Assembly: GCA_026874595.1 (NCBI GenBank)
Contig: CM049316.1
Span: 62,359,176-62,423,175, forward strand
DNA length: 64,000 nt
Source of the DNA: Sipunculus nudus
Taxonomy: Eukaryota; Annelida; Sipuncula; Golfingiida; Sipunculidae
Direction: 5' to 3'
Shown here: positions 50,101-62,660 of the stretch, piece by piece
Layout: the number at the start of each line of letters is the position of its first letter
Position numbering within the stretch: position 1 is the first letter of the stretch
Translations under genes and position numbers: made by a program
The notes under the pieces: generated by a model
Databases searched by the model: none
Seen by the model: the letters and a program-made list of their open reading frames with translations, nothing else
Told to the model about the DNA's origin: nothing

Positions 50101-51489
50101 TTACCAATCATGCTATACCTGATATCTTTGATTGGTATTCTTCAATTTGCAAGGGCCTCGAACATGATAATGCATAGATCAAGAAATATCCAAGTACACA
50201 TTGGTACATTTTAGTACACAGAACTATTGGTAGATTTATATTTTATGTAATCGGTATAAATTATACCCCTGATACTGTTTCATCATTTCATTTATATACT
50301 GTGGTTGGCTTCATACTTCCTGGGTTAAAATTTTCACGATTTTCACCTTTTCAGTGTTTCGTGAGAGTTCCAATTTCATGATCAGACAATACAATTGACC
50401 TGTACAAAGAGTATAACCATTATTTTAAGAATTAATTATATCAAATATTATGTGCACAAAATCTTATCAACAAAAATATCGTTCCTCAATGGCAGAAGAG
50501 TGGAAAGATCTGATATCATTTCTAAATATCAGTCTTTAAACATACACATTATATTTTTATTTGTAATGTTAACCTTTTACTTTTCGGAGTTGAACTTTTT
50601 CTTCCATGATGGGACCTCCTATTCAAGGTTTTATTTTTGTGATAAGTACGCATTTTTTAATATTGCAAATTTGAAACCCTCATGATAAATAAAGCAAAGA
50701 TAGTATGCATGTGATGTAAGACTGCTTACCTGTAAATACAAACATGACAAGAGGCATTTGACATTAACTATCAAAGTATCCTTAGGTGGCACAACATATT
50801 TATTTGTATGAACATGTATTTATACATCATAAATATAATAATCATGTAATAAATGAACATATGTATAGCTCTGAGCTATATTTGTAAGCTAGGTGTGTTA
50901 GTTATTAAGGATTAGGAAAATTGTATTATAACATTTGTATGATATGACACAGGTTAGTTAATAAGATTGAGGGTTTGTTATTTGTTACACTGTTATATAT
51001 TATTTAGGGTTGTGAATATTGATTTAGGAAAATTGTATTTGATATGAGTATATATAGTCACAGTTGATATGCAGAACTTTTGCTGTGAATAATGCACATC
51101 TTGAATTATGGATTATGATTGGCTGTAAACAACACATAAGTTGTCAAGATAATGTAAATTTTTAACCAATGAGGTTTAGCTTAAGATATGCATGTTATAT
51201 GCCAGACATTTACTCAAATCTACCATTAACCTATTATATGGGAGATGAATGGTTGTAAATATTCCTTTTTTTTGTGTACATATTTGTTTACCAGTGAAAG
51301 AACAGATCTGTTAAAACTACTTGCCAGTATACAACATCATATGAATTAAAATGTGTTGTTTTGTCATGTTTATACAGAATACACGCATACCTATAAGTAT
51401 ATCCTGTTGAATAATTCCCAGTGACTTATGTGGAATATATGTATTATAATATGAGTCATTCAGTTTAAAGGGGCCTTATCAACTATCAG

Positions 51490-51900
51490 AATTATAAACC
51501 AAAGGTAATCGCCTGGAGCTTTTATAAAAATAGGCCGGAAAACATGGTGGTAAATGCTTGTTTGGTTTATATCAACATGTTTATTATATGTGGGGGCCCA
51601 CCAAAATAATCGAAACAAATTCAACAAAGGCACCTAGCGGCAAGTCAGATATGCCAGAGCTTTGCAAATGGCGTTTTTGCAACAAGTGCCCTTTCTACCT
51701 CCGCATATGTGCAACCTACCATCTTAGGTTACATGTTTTCTCGTTTGTCAACATCGCTGTGTATACAAACATGTTGTTGATAAACAAGTTCATACATCTG
51801 CACGGCGGCATTATAGGAACTTTTCAAAACCAGAGTTACCCTTAGATCATTAATATATACACAGTGGAAACCAGAAATTACATGAACTCTTTTTCCAAAG
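51490..51900 (+). repeat. Dispersed repeat F, copy 2
   Basis: Same orientation as copy 1. The 260-bp TIR MITE begins about 40 bp after its right edge. Confidence 0.6.
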
Positions 51901-51940
51901 GTAGATGAATGGGCAGCTTTACGATGTGTATTACGACATA

Positions 51941-52200
51941 CAGTGAAACCTCTATATTGTGGACACCCTTGGGATAGGGCCACAGTCACTTTTATAGAGG
52001 TGCCCACTTAACAGAGGTAATGAGGACAATATAATTGATACAAAGGAGAAATACTGGGACTGTCAAAAAATGTACAGTGTATTGAGGTGCACACATTACA
52101 GAGGTGCCCACAATACAGAGGTAATGAGCACAATACAATTAAAACAGAGGAGAAAAAATGTGACTCATAAAAACTGTGCACACATTAAAGAGTTTGACTG
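51941..52200. mobile_element. 260-bp MITE related to the 11746-13157 element
   Basis: Starts CAGTGAAACCTCTATATTG, ends inverted as CAGTCAAACTCTTTAATG, and is flanked by TA on both sides. The interior repeats 'agaggtgcccac' and 'agaggtaatgag.acaata'. Non-coding. Confidence 0.75.
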
Positions 52201-53039
52201 TATTCATGTCATTATGGACAAATTGTTTGATTAAACTTGTTCCTATATTCAGATGTGGTTACACTTTAGCACTAAGGATTCATATCATTTTCACCTGTTT
52301 AAGCCCATAGACCTAGTTATAGTGTTACACTATCAAACAGGTTGCAGGATCTATTTATAATTATAAGGTAACCATGAATCCATGTTTTTATATTTATCAA
52401 GACTTTCTGGAGTGTTGCCATGGTAAAAAGCACTGAAATTTGGGTTTAACAATTGATAAAGAGTAGTTGAGTTGATAAACAATAATTTCAATAATATTTC
52501 ATCTCCAATCTGATGAGTGTAATCATTTGGTTTATCTCTGCATAAAAAATCAAGATCTACATCAGTTGATATTATGTACATATTTATACTGTATAAATGT
52601 GTTGACTTTCATAGTGATGATTATGATTATTGTTATTATAATTAACTGTAGATAATATATTTGTTTATATTATTTATGTGCATGAATTTATAGACTAAAC
52701 ACCTGTGTAAATTTCTGAAATAACAGAAAACTGTCTTTGCATAATATCATCATATTAGTTTTATACACATCATGAATTATGTCTTTTGTACTTTCACAAA
52801 TAAAGTTATATATTTCCACTTTTGGTGATGATTTTATTTATTTGATATATGACATTGCTGCTGCATTTTATACCAGTGATAAACAGATTTTTATTAACGT
52901 AGACTTTCACTGAGTTTAAAACAATACAGAATTCAAGTGTTCACATGTTGTGGTCATTAATTTTTAATTAGTGATTACTTATTATATTATTTGTCTGCTT
53001 CTGATCAATAAAAATGAAGTATCATATATGTTAAAACCC

Positions 53040-53233
53040 TATATAATCCAGACACAACCCCCCCCCCCCCACCCACCTTTTTCAGCCTGGCAACCTTTTT
53101 CTTAGTGTTTCAGACCAAATTTTATGGCCTGGACTCCACTTTTTTTTACCTTGGGACCTTTTTTCAAGCATTGTCATAAGACCTCATGGGCTGAACCCCC
53201 TCCCCCTTTTCCTAAATTCTTGATCCACCCTGT
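53040..53233. mobile_element. Possible diverged GATCC-CCC MITE
   Basis: C-run at 53058-53071, 'agcctggcaacctttttcttagtgtttcagaccaaattttatggcctgg' paralleled at 29010-29055, and the right edge 'cttgatccaccctg'. The left end is unclear. Confidence 0.4.
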
Positions 53234-54448
53234 ACAGCTCAGTTAGCCAATATGTAAACCCACCAAAGTATACTGTGGTTGCCTTTTGGTTTGCAAAGGT
53301 TTCACATTTGCTATTTTCGCGAAAGGGAAATTATCGCGAATAAAGTCTTTGTGAATGATCTCCCATCATTGAGGTCAAGCTGATAGGTAAAATTTGATAT
53401 AATGAATAATAAAAAGATTGCTATTATAAATAATACCAGGTCTCTCAATCTGCCATTAATGAATAATAATTTCTGTATGGTCAATGTTGCCTTGGGTCTC
53501 CATGTAATTAAGATTTTGCACACATATTACTTGACATTAGTAATTGATCTCTGTATGGTCTTAGTAAGGTGAGATGATGAAAATGGATTCCTCATAAAAA
53601 TACCTGAAGAAGTGAAAATTGTGAAATTTTCTGTTTTTTTATCATTATACAATTGAGACCTTGAGAACATTTCATTACACGCTTAATCAAAACCTAAAAC
53701 TTGGCCAATCAGCAATGTGAACCACACCAAATTCAACTTTATGAACTTTAAAACAAGGTGAACTCATAAATTTTTTTATATTGGAGGACTTTATAGTCCA
53801 CAGGGTGTACTGGTGACATGGGGTCAGCTTTAATGTACGCTACATACCACAAGATCATATACATTGATTTATTAACAATATATCTGTATACAAGAGCACC
53901 ACCAGAGTGCACAGTGTCCTTTAAAATTTAAATCAAGAGTTTTCAATTTTGCCCTGAAGGCGCTTGGTGCCCATAAGGCACTTACCTCCTGGCTATATTG
54001 CCCTGCCCCCCCCCTTTTTGAACAAAATATTATATAAAGTTTTGAATATATAACCCTTGAATTGTGAATTGTTTTGTTATCATTCCAGGACATAAGGGAT
54101 AGAACTTGGCCTTATCTCTGAAAAAATGTCATGGACTTTCATGGTCTATTTTCAATATTTCAAGCACCTTTCTGTGTAGTCACATCAAAAATGGTAAATC
54201 AAGTGAAAAACTTTAATAAATACATGCAGAATAATTTATTTTGTTATATGCTTCCAGGAGGAAATAGAAATATAGAAAAGGTAGCCTTTTTTAGGACTTC
54301 AAAGGAAAAAAAGCACTTTTCTCAAAGGACATTCAAGGATTTGAAACTTTCAGTCACTCAAGCACTTCAAGCTTTCTATGGTCATGCATGTATTTTGTTA
54401 TGAAGAGAAGTATGAATAGTCATTCTGGTTCATTGTATTTATATACAG

Positions 54449-54517
54449 AGTATGGTGGTAGAGTAAAGGACAGGCAATCAAAAGGTCATAGGTTTGATTC
54501 CCATATGGGAGTGATCC
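54449..54517 (+). repeat. tRNA-like SINE head
   Basis: A-box-like 'tatggtggtagag' and B-box GGTTTGATTCC (54491-54501), about 40 bp apart, followed by 'catatgggagtgatcc'. No clean cloverleaf; likely a decayed SINE. Confidence 0.5.
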
Positions 54518-57500
54518 AACTTTTTTAGTGTATTCATGTTCTATATCTTGTTATGAAGGATTAGTCTCTTTTCTTTACAATGGTCTTTAAAATTTGAAAA
54601 AAAAATGCTATATCCACATGGTCTTTAAGCAGTAACTACTGAAGTATATACCTAGTCTTTGAAAGGGTCAAAATTAACCATGTGCCTAATTAACAAAGCA
54701 AGGCTGTTAGTAATTTGAATAATGGCAAGGAGTGTCACCATGCCAAGAGCAGCAAATAGTGTTAGTGGTCTACCTTACAACAAACCCCAAAACCCAAATG
54801 CAGTCTTAAAAATTTTCAAAGTGGGCTCATCTATGATCATTACAATTTAGTTTCATGCTCCACAAATTTAAAATTATCATGAGGTTCCCCTGATTGGACA
54901 ATTGTCAGTAATCTACAGAAAAAATATAAACCTATACTGAAGAGGAAACATTGTTTTCAATCAATATATAATTAATGATGACACAATTTGAATTTTATCC
55001 AACAATATTATGTTAAAGGATGGTTTGAATTACAGTCCAACGTCAAGATTACTGAGACATCGAGGGCAGGTGATTTTGCCAATAATAGCAAAATCCTTGA
55101 TTCTGAGAGGTTATAAAACAATTTATATTTCCACAGGAACCCTCCAAGTGTTTGTGAAAAAGAGGTGTCTGCAACAGACAGGAAGCCCAAAGGAGAGGTT
55201 TTCTTTTATCTTACATTCTTATACAAAAAAATAACATATTTCTATCACTTTTATGACAGTACATGGTATAACTGAGATTATAACAATTTACATGCAAACA
55301 TTCATACCAACATATCCCAATACCATGTCTCTACCATCCATTTCCCTGACAGCAAGGTGTCTGGCTTAGTGGCGCAGAAACTTTGCTTCAGCAAGCCCCT
55401 AAGCATCCCATTTAATGAACTATTAATAAGGCTACTGAACCAATCAGAGGGCTGGTATATGACCTGTCTACACAGTGAGCAAAACTTACCTGTTAGTATT
55501 TTCAGATCTGGTTAAAGAAGATGTAATCAAGAACCTGACCAATCATATAAAGGCTTTTAATGTTGGTTGATATCTGTGTACTGTATACATTTGTAATGAA
55601 GAATTAGATTGGCAGTTATGATTTTGGTCCTTACACATGCATGCCTGTTGTAATTTCATGATATAACAGGTCAGGAGGCCTGATGAAGCAAGGTGTCTGC
55701 ACTTCTGAGCAAGAGACCTTGATCTCAGAAAGATGGTCCACACAGGTTTGTGCACATGCTTAGTCAATACCACTCATAGTATGTATATGTAAAAAGATTT
55801 ATTATAATAGAAGTTATAACAGATGATCAGAGTGCAATATGGATCTATCTGAGGATGGGATTTATGATGAATGTTCTACCATACACAGTTAACTGAAATT
55901 TAATAGAAATAATGAAATATGAGATTTTTAACATGAAATGTTTTTCTGAAACAAATATCTTAAAAAAGTCTGTAACACAACAATCTGAATTTGAGAAATT
56001 AACAAGAGAATAACAATCTGAATCTTCCCTCTCCATTTTGATATGTAAAGTGACATCCAACATCCAAAACCTAGAAGAAAAAAAAAATAACAAGAAAGTG
56101 GTCAGAGGCCGCTACCCACACAAGGATCACAGTCAAAATAACAGTGGCACAGGAAGTTTCTGTCATTTTTCAACAGCATTTCACTTCAAATGGCACACAA
56201 ACAAACCAAATTACAACAGGTAAATCATCACTTAAGGTGTAATTATACACTGTTTCATTATCCTGGCCCAAATGCCTTTATTGCAAAATTTCTTTAAAAG
56301 TTATATTAAGAGCAAATAAACCTGGTATATATTCTAAGCTAGAAGTATACTGACTAAGTGAGTTTGTTATGATCTCCACTTGATTTAACACATAAATTAC
56401 AAAAATTTTTATCTGCTTCACAAAAAAAAAATTCTATTTTGATTTTCTAAAATTTTGAGCTCCAGCTGCCGAAACATTTTTTTCCCAAGAAAACAAATTA
56501 ATAAATTTTGATAACATTGCAATTTGTTTATGTGTTTGTTTTACCTGTGTTGCATAACAATTTTGTTTTCCTTGTGTCGTTCCCTGAAATTTTAATAATA
56601 CCCACAATAAGAAGGTTATTAAAATATTTCCCCACTAACACTCAATTATTAACAAAAGTGCCTGAGATACAAACCTTTTTTTGCCCTAGTAATATAACTG
56701 TTACTTCTGTCATCACTTAATATATACTTCAATATCAAAATTGGATAAGGATGTATGATACATTATCTCATGATATGATACATATTGCTAAACTTCGCTC
56801 CAGATATCATGAATGATACAATAGGTATATTCAGGTATATAACAATCTATAAGATTTTTTAAACAAGTGACCCATGGGTCATGACGCTCAGCTGCCAAGC
56901 ATGACCTGTGACATCATGGACTGAGATTCACAACTTCCAGTCAAATTTTAAAGAACCAATTTGCCAATTTGTTGAAAATTTTCTATGAAAACAGAAATAT
57001 ATATCACCTATGTCTGGTTAAAACACAGTGAATTGATGGTCTGAGGAAAATGCATGATTGTTAAGCTATCAGGAACTATTCCAACAGCCTGCTTGAAACC
57101 TGTCAGTCTTAAAGGAACACCACAAAAGGAAAATATAAGATCAAAATATATAGCAAAAATCAAGGAAATACATGCAAGAATTATTTAGAAACAGGTGCTT
57201 CTGTATGAATTTTTATTTAATACAAGCCAACTGTACTGCACTTTTATAAATGATGGTAATATTTATTCAGAAATATTTGACCCAATCCTTTACAAGATTA
57301 CATAAATATACATCCAACTGCATTCACTTTAACTGTTCTTGAGATAATATGATCAAAAGGAATTAAAAGATGGTTGCCTGGTGGCCATATTGGACTTCTG
57401 ACAAGTCTGAAATCAGACAACAAACATTCTCTAAATCGGACCAAACATTAAAGAAAAATTACTGAAACTGCACTGAAGAAAGAATTTCTAAGGTGGCTAA

Positions 57501-58189
57501 CTGGCAGACATTATGGATTTCTGAGAAGTATGACATTTGATATCTCACATTCTCCAATAAGAGACCAAACTTGGGCAAATTATCCAGTAATGAATGCCCA
57601 AAATAATTCAAAAGGCATGTCCAGGCCCTCATATCAGATTTAAAGATATGCAATTGTAAAAAGTGTAAGTCCAATATTTTTTATTATCACTCTGCTTTTC
57701 AATGGGGTCAGCAGGGTAGGTAAACTGCCAAACCTGAAAGAAAAGAAATGCAGAAAGCATGACTAAGAGTCTTGAAATAAAACAAAAAGCCATCCTAAAT
57801 CAAGGTACACGTCCACATATTATGAGAACAAACACTTGCTTTTATATGTGGTGATATATATTAAAATATTCAGATATCTAGGAAACTAAGTTTATTGCTT
57901 GGATTCCATAAAATAAACTGCAAAATGTTCCCATCATCTTATAAATTAGTAGCTAAACCTTAATACTATACATTCATAGTCTTAATGCCTGGCTGAAGCA
58001 TTCTGACAACAGTGTTTTTGTTATGAAGTAACGAGGTACTTATCACTGAGCCTTATCACTTAATAGGCTGATACAAAAGGGAGTCATATGTCACCAGTGT
58101 CACTCACAATTACAGCCACACAGGGAGATGTACCAGCTGGAGTGGGATGGTTATATATACAAGAAAAATAGAGATGGTCTATAAAATAA

Positions 58190-59285
58190 GAAATTGTGAA
58201 CATCCCTGACCTATGACCTTGGCCTTTTGCCCATATATCAACTGGATTCTTTCTGAATGATGGGTAACTACTAACCACTTAAATCTGGTGTAATTATTTG
58301 GCAACCAATGAGTGAATAACTTTGACCTGCAACCTTTAACCTTCTGACCAGCTGACCCCAAAAATCAATAAGTTATTTATTCAAGCAAAAAGACCCATAA
58401 ATATGAAGTTTGAGTCAAACTGAGTGATGCATAGATGTGGCATATGTGAAAGACTGAAGGTTTGGGTTGAACAGTTACACTTGAAATATGCTCACAAGCA
58501 TTTAGAACAATTAAATATTGTGACCTTGACCTTTGACTTTTTGACCTCAACATCAATAGGCTTCTTCCCTTATTGGTAGGTAAGCCATATATGACAGATG
58601 GAAGGTACAGATTGAAAAGTTTGCCTGAAAATGACTCCACGCAAGAAGTGGGTGCTGTGAACTTGACCTTTGACCTCAAAATCAACAGGTCTTTTCCCCT
58701 GTTGGCAGAGAAGCGATATCAGTGCTGGAAGGTTTGGAATGAAAAGTCTAGCTTGAAATGTGTCCACAACCTTTTCAAAGAAGTGGATCCTGTGACCCTG
58801 ACCTTTGACCTTGTGACCTCAAAATCTATAGGATTCTTCTCCAACTTAGTAGGTGAGCTATATGTGAAAAATCAAAGAATTGGGATGAAAGGGTTGGCTT
58901 AAAATGCATCCACAGGCTTTTCAAAGAAGAGGCTCCTGTGACCTTGACCTTTGACCTAAAAAAAATTATGGTTCTTCCCCTGTTGGTAGGTGAGCTGTAT
59001 GTGAAAGATGGAAGGTTTGGGATGAAAATTTTGTCTCAATGAGTTATTTCTGGGGGGTGCAAACACACCCCATAACTTCGAGAATATAGGTCGCAGTGAC
59101 CTAATTTCAGGTTTGCAAGGAGATCTTTTTATAACCTCTAAGACTGCATAGGGTTCATGGCCCTAGCCCCTACGGTTAAGATTTGTGCCCTGCTAACGGA
59201 CGGCCGGCCGGCCGGACAGACGGAAGGACGACGGACAAAGACCCATCGCTATAGCCCAGCATGACTGAAAGTCAGCTGAGCTAAA
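58190..59285 (+). mobile_element. Composite core-repeat element with DR1 units, one inverted family A unit and ACGG tail
   Basis: Units of ~135-147 bp ('gtgaccttgacctttgacct...gttggtaggtgagctatatgtgaaagatggaaggtttgggatgaaa') recur from about 58330 to 59040. One family A unit in inverse orientation follows (59070-59190, with 'gtgacctaatttcaggttt'). Then comes an ACGG/CCGG tail at 59196-59240. Perfect DR1 sites: 58664-58676, 58799-58811 and 58945-58957. Non-coding. Confidence 0.75.
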
Positions 59286-60064
59286 AATGAAAACTTTAAT
59301 TTGTTTTCTGACCAATGACATAAACCTTATATGCAACATATAACACTAGGAACATATGTCAAATGTCAGAGGTTGTTACAATCATTCAAGAATATGAAAT
59401 ACCAAATAAATATATAAGGACATATGATGAAATCTGACCGTGTATCACACCTACCTGTGTCAGGTGTAACAGAACAGCCCTATTAATGAATTATATAAAT
59501 ACTTCTTAGTACATCTTTGGTCTGGATAAGATTTGAGCGAACATAGAAATAAAAATTTCTTTATGACTAGATCGTTTATTAAAGATACAAGGATGACAAT
59601 ACTTTCAATCTAAACTGAACACTTATTATGACCATTATATCTGCTTAACTTAGAAAACACATGAACAAAAACTTTTCCACAGAACTGTTTCTCTTATTGA
59701 TCACATGGTTATGCAAATGTCTTTGGTAATGTTACATTGATCCATTCAAAGAAATCATTAGGCAAAAAAAATTATGATTCTAAGCTCCTTTTTTTCAAAA
59801 ATCAGTGCAGGTTGGTGATCTTTTTACCTTTTTTTGTATGTTTCAATAAAAATGTCAAATGATCAAGGAAAGCATACTTATAACAGAAATTTTTTTTGCT
59901 AAACAGGTAAAAGCACTACATAGCAAAGGAAATATTATTAAAATTGTATTATTTTATCTTCTTGAAAGATGAAAATCAAAATAAAAATTTTTGATGCAGG
60001 GGTTTAAAATTGACGGGGGCCGTGCCTGAGAACTATATCTTTTTTTCCTAATGTGTTATAATAA

Positions 60065-61560
60065 ACTAGATGTGTCAGTACGACACGAATGCCCCCGCCT
60101 GGGGCAAATTAGAAACATTTGTAAAATTTTGAAAAATTTTTTAAGTTCAGGAGGTGTCGTATGGTCAAAAGTAGGTCAACAAGAGCAAAATGCAAACTCG
60201 ATCTGTAACAGGTCATTATCAAGCAACACATCAAAAATCATGCCAGTATATGCAGGCATTATGAAAAAAAGTCCATACATGTGCATTTTCCATAAAAATT
60301 TCTGTCTTTCATGAAATTTTCTATGTTTAGGAGACGTAAAACAATCAAAAGTAGGTCAACCGGGACGAAACGCGAACTCAATCTGTAACTGTCATTATCT
60401 GCCAAAACATAAAAAATCAGGGTGGTATCTGCAGGCATTGAGGAAAAAAAGTCAGTACATATGCATTTGTTATGAAAATTTCTATTTTTCATGAAACTTT
60501 CTATGTTCAGGAGCAGTCAAATGGTCAAAAGTAGGTCAACTGGGACAAAACAAGAACTCAATCTGTAACTGGTCATTATCTCCCTACACACCAAAAATCA
60601 GGCCCGAATCTGCAGGCACTGCGAAAAAAAGTCCATACATGTGCACTTTTTCTAGAAATTTTCTATGTTAAAGCACCGTCAAAAGGTCAAAAGTAGGTCA
60701 ACTCGGAAAAAACGTGAACTCAATCTGTAACTGGCCATTATCTGCCCACACATAAAAAATCAGGCCAATATCTGCAGGTATTGCGAAGAAAAGTCTGTAC
60801 AAGTGTATTTTTCATGAAAATTTATATTTTACATGAAATTTTCTATGTTCAGGAGCCGTAAAATAGTCAAAAGTAGGTCAACTGCGACGAAAAGCGAACT
60901 CGATCTGTAACTGGTCAATATCTGCTAACACAACAAAAATCAGGCCAGTATCTGCAGGCATTGTGAAAAAAAGTCAGTACATGTGTATTTGTCATGAAAT
61001 TTCATATTTTTCATAAAATTTTCTATGTTCAGGAGCCGTAAAACGGTCAAAAGTAGGTCAACCGGGACGAAACGCGAACTTGATCTGTAACTGGTCATTA
61101 TCTCCCTACACACCAAAAATCAGGCCCGAATCTGCAGGCACTGCGAAAAAAGTCCATACATGTGCACTTTTTTATGAAATTTTCTATGTTAGAGCACCGT
61201 CAAAAGGAGGTCAACTCGGAAAAAACGTGAACTCAATCTGTAACTGGCCATTAACTGCCCACACATAAAAAATCAGGCCAATATCTGCAGGTATTGCGAA
61301 GAAAAGTCCGTACATGTGTATTTGTCATGAAAATTTCTATTTTTTATGAAATTTTCCAAGTTTAGGAGCCGAAAACGGTCAAAAGTAGGTCAACCGGGAC
61401 GAAACGCAAACTCGATCTGTATCGGGTCTATATCTGTCCACACACCAAAAATCAGGCCAATATCTGCAGGCATTGCGAAAAAAAGCCCGTACAACTGTTT
61501 GATTTCGGAATGACAGAAGGATGGAAGGACGGAATGACGGACATGGGTAAAACTACTGTA
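60065..61560 (+). mobile_element. Core-repeat element: eight ~180-bp units, hairpin start, ACGG tail
   Basis: Starts ACTAGA, followed by two perfect 5-bp hairpins (GTGTC...GACAC and GCCCC...GGGGC). Units are marked by 'gtcaaaagtaggtcaac' with landmark starts at 60167, 60347, 60527, 60689, 60869, 61049, 61202 (degenerate) and 61381; each contains 'aactcaatctgtaact', 'atcaggcc' and 'tctgcaggca'. It ends in 'gacagaaggatggaaggacggaatgacggac' (61511-61541). Non-coding; the layout matches bivalve pearl/gryphon-like elements. Confidence 0.8.
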
Positions 61561-61989
61561 GATTCAGAAATATTAGTTGGGATTTTATTTTCGTGGTTTT
61601 CGTGGATCAAGATAATCCACGAATTCATGATTCCAACGATAAAAAAATCACACGGTCAGAGGATATACGGTATCTCAACGGCAGCTGGTGGTCGACTTTA
61701 TATCTATAATTGTTACCTCTGGCTGAATTTTCAAAAAAGATACAAAAATTGTTTATTACTTTTTTACGATTGTTTTTGATACAATCATTAAATGCACTGA
61801 ATTGCTTTTCGTAAATTACTATAAAAATACGGGATTTATAAATATTCTTTTGTCAATTAAATTATTTCCCCTAATATCGTACGAACACGGCCCCCTGATA
61901 TCTTTACAATAAAACAATATCAAAGTATAATTTAAACTGAAAACGTATTTTCCTCTTATCAGCATTTCGGATGAAAAATTCAAGAACAA

Positions 61990-62660
61990 TACCACATTTC
62001 TGTCGAGTCAAGAACGGTACACAAGTTCCAATGTTCGTAACCATAGCTACCGAGGCACGGCTTTTTCGGAACCGGCCTTTTCAACCTTCTTTCAATAGAT
62101 ATTAAACGAGACTTACGCTACCTATTGACCTAAAAGACAAGGGCCGTGTAAACTCATTTGCATTACCGCGATTACCGCGGGACGCGAAAGAGCACTTATT
62201 CCGAATAAGGCGGTACTTTTTCCGAATATTGCCGATGGTGGTACATATATATGTAAGCGTAAGTAAGCGCCACCGAATAATATTAGGCAAATTATTTCTT
62301 TATAATCTCCAAATATAGCTGACATGATGAATGACGAACGAACCGTGTCTCGTCTCACCGCCCCGTCAGGGATTTACAGGCGCCACTTGTGACTACCGCC
62401 TAGATAAAAAAAAGTTAAAAAACCTTCATGTGGACGGTCCCGTTTATTTTTTTCCTCCGGTCAAGTGATGATTTACGTTTTCTGTTAACGTGGTGTGATC
62501 GGGTGTTATAACTGATAGCCGATGTATCGGGTGTTACAACTAACAGCCGATGTATCGCCCGGCACGTGTCGGTCACGGCTGATTAATTCTTTGTTAGGCT
62601 CGGGTCGGGCGGAGCATGTTTGTTCAACACTGACCTGATTGACCGCGGTACAGGCGCACC
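61990..62660. promoter_or_regulatory. CpG-rich segment, possible promoter
   Basis: I count about 50 CpG dinucleotides in ~620 bp (for example 'ccgcgattaccgcgggacgcg'), against very few per kilobase in most of the flanking AT-rich DNA. It includes a 28-bp direct repeat (62498-62525 and 62526-62553, ATCGGGTGTTA.AACT.A.AGC) and a CACGTG E-box (62563-62568). It could drive a gene running off the right edge or leftward. No TATA box or transcript evidence. Confidence 0.35.

Larger units (their letters stand above)
52205..58189. other. Repeat-poor AT-rich intergenic stretch
   Basis: Apart from the MITE-like 53.1 kb segment, a C-run near 54008 and the SINE head at 54449, I see no gene or element. 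Open frames (54131-54403, 55845-56093 and others) have no recognisable motifs. Confidence 0.45.

Noticed and set aside
54449-54517. Possible tRNA gene from A- and B-box matches
   Set aside because: No acceptor stem pairing or sound anticodon arm could be drawn; it fits better as a decayed tRNA-derived SINE.
58573-58902. Longest frame in the window (109 codons)
   Set aside because: It lies wholly in the DR1 tandem core; its internal peptide repeats (VNLTFDL, VTLTFDL) follow the DNA unit.
60065-61560. Regularly spaced repeats resembling a CRISPR array
   Set aside because: The whole ~180-bp unit is repeated with no unique spacers, the host is eukaryotic, and the layout is that of a transposon core.
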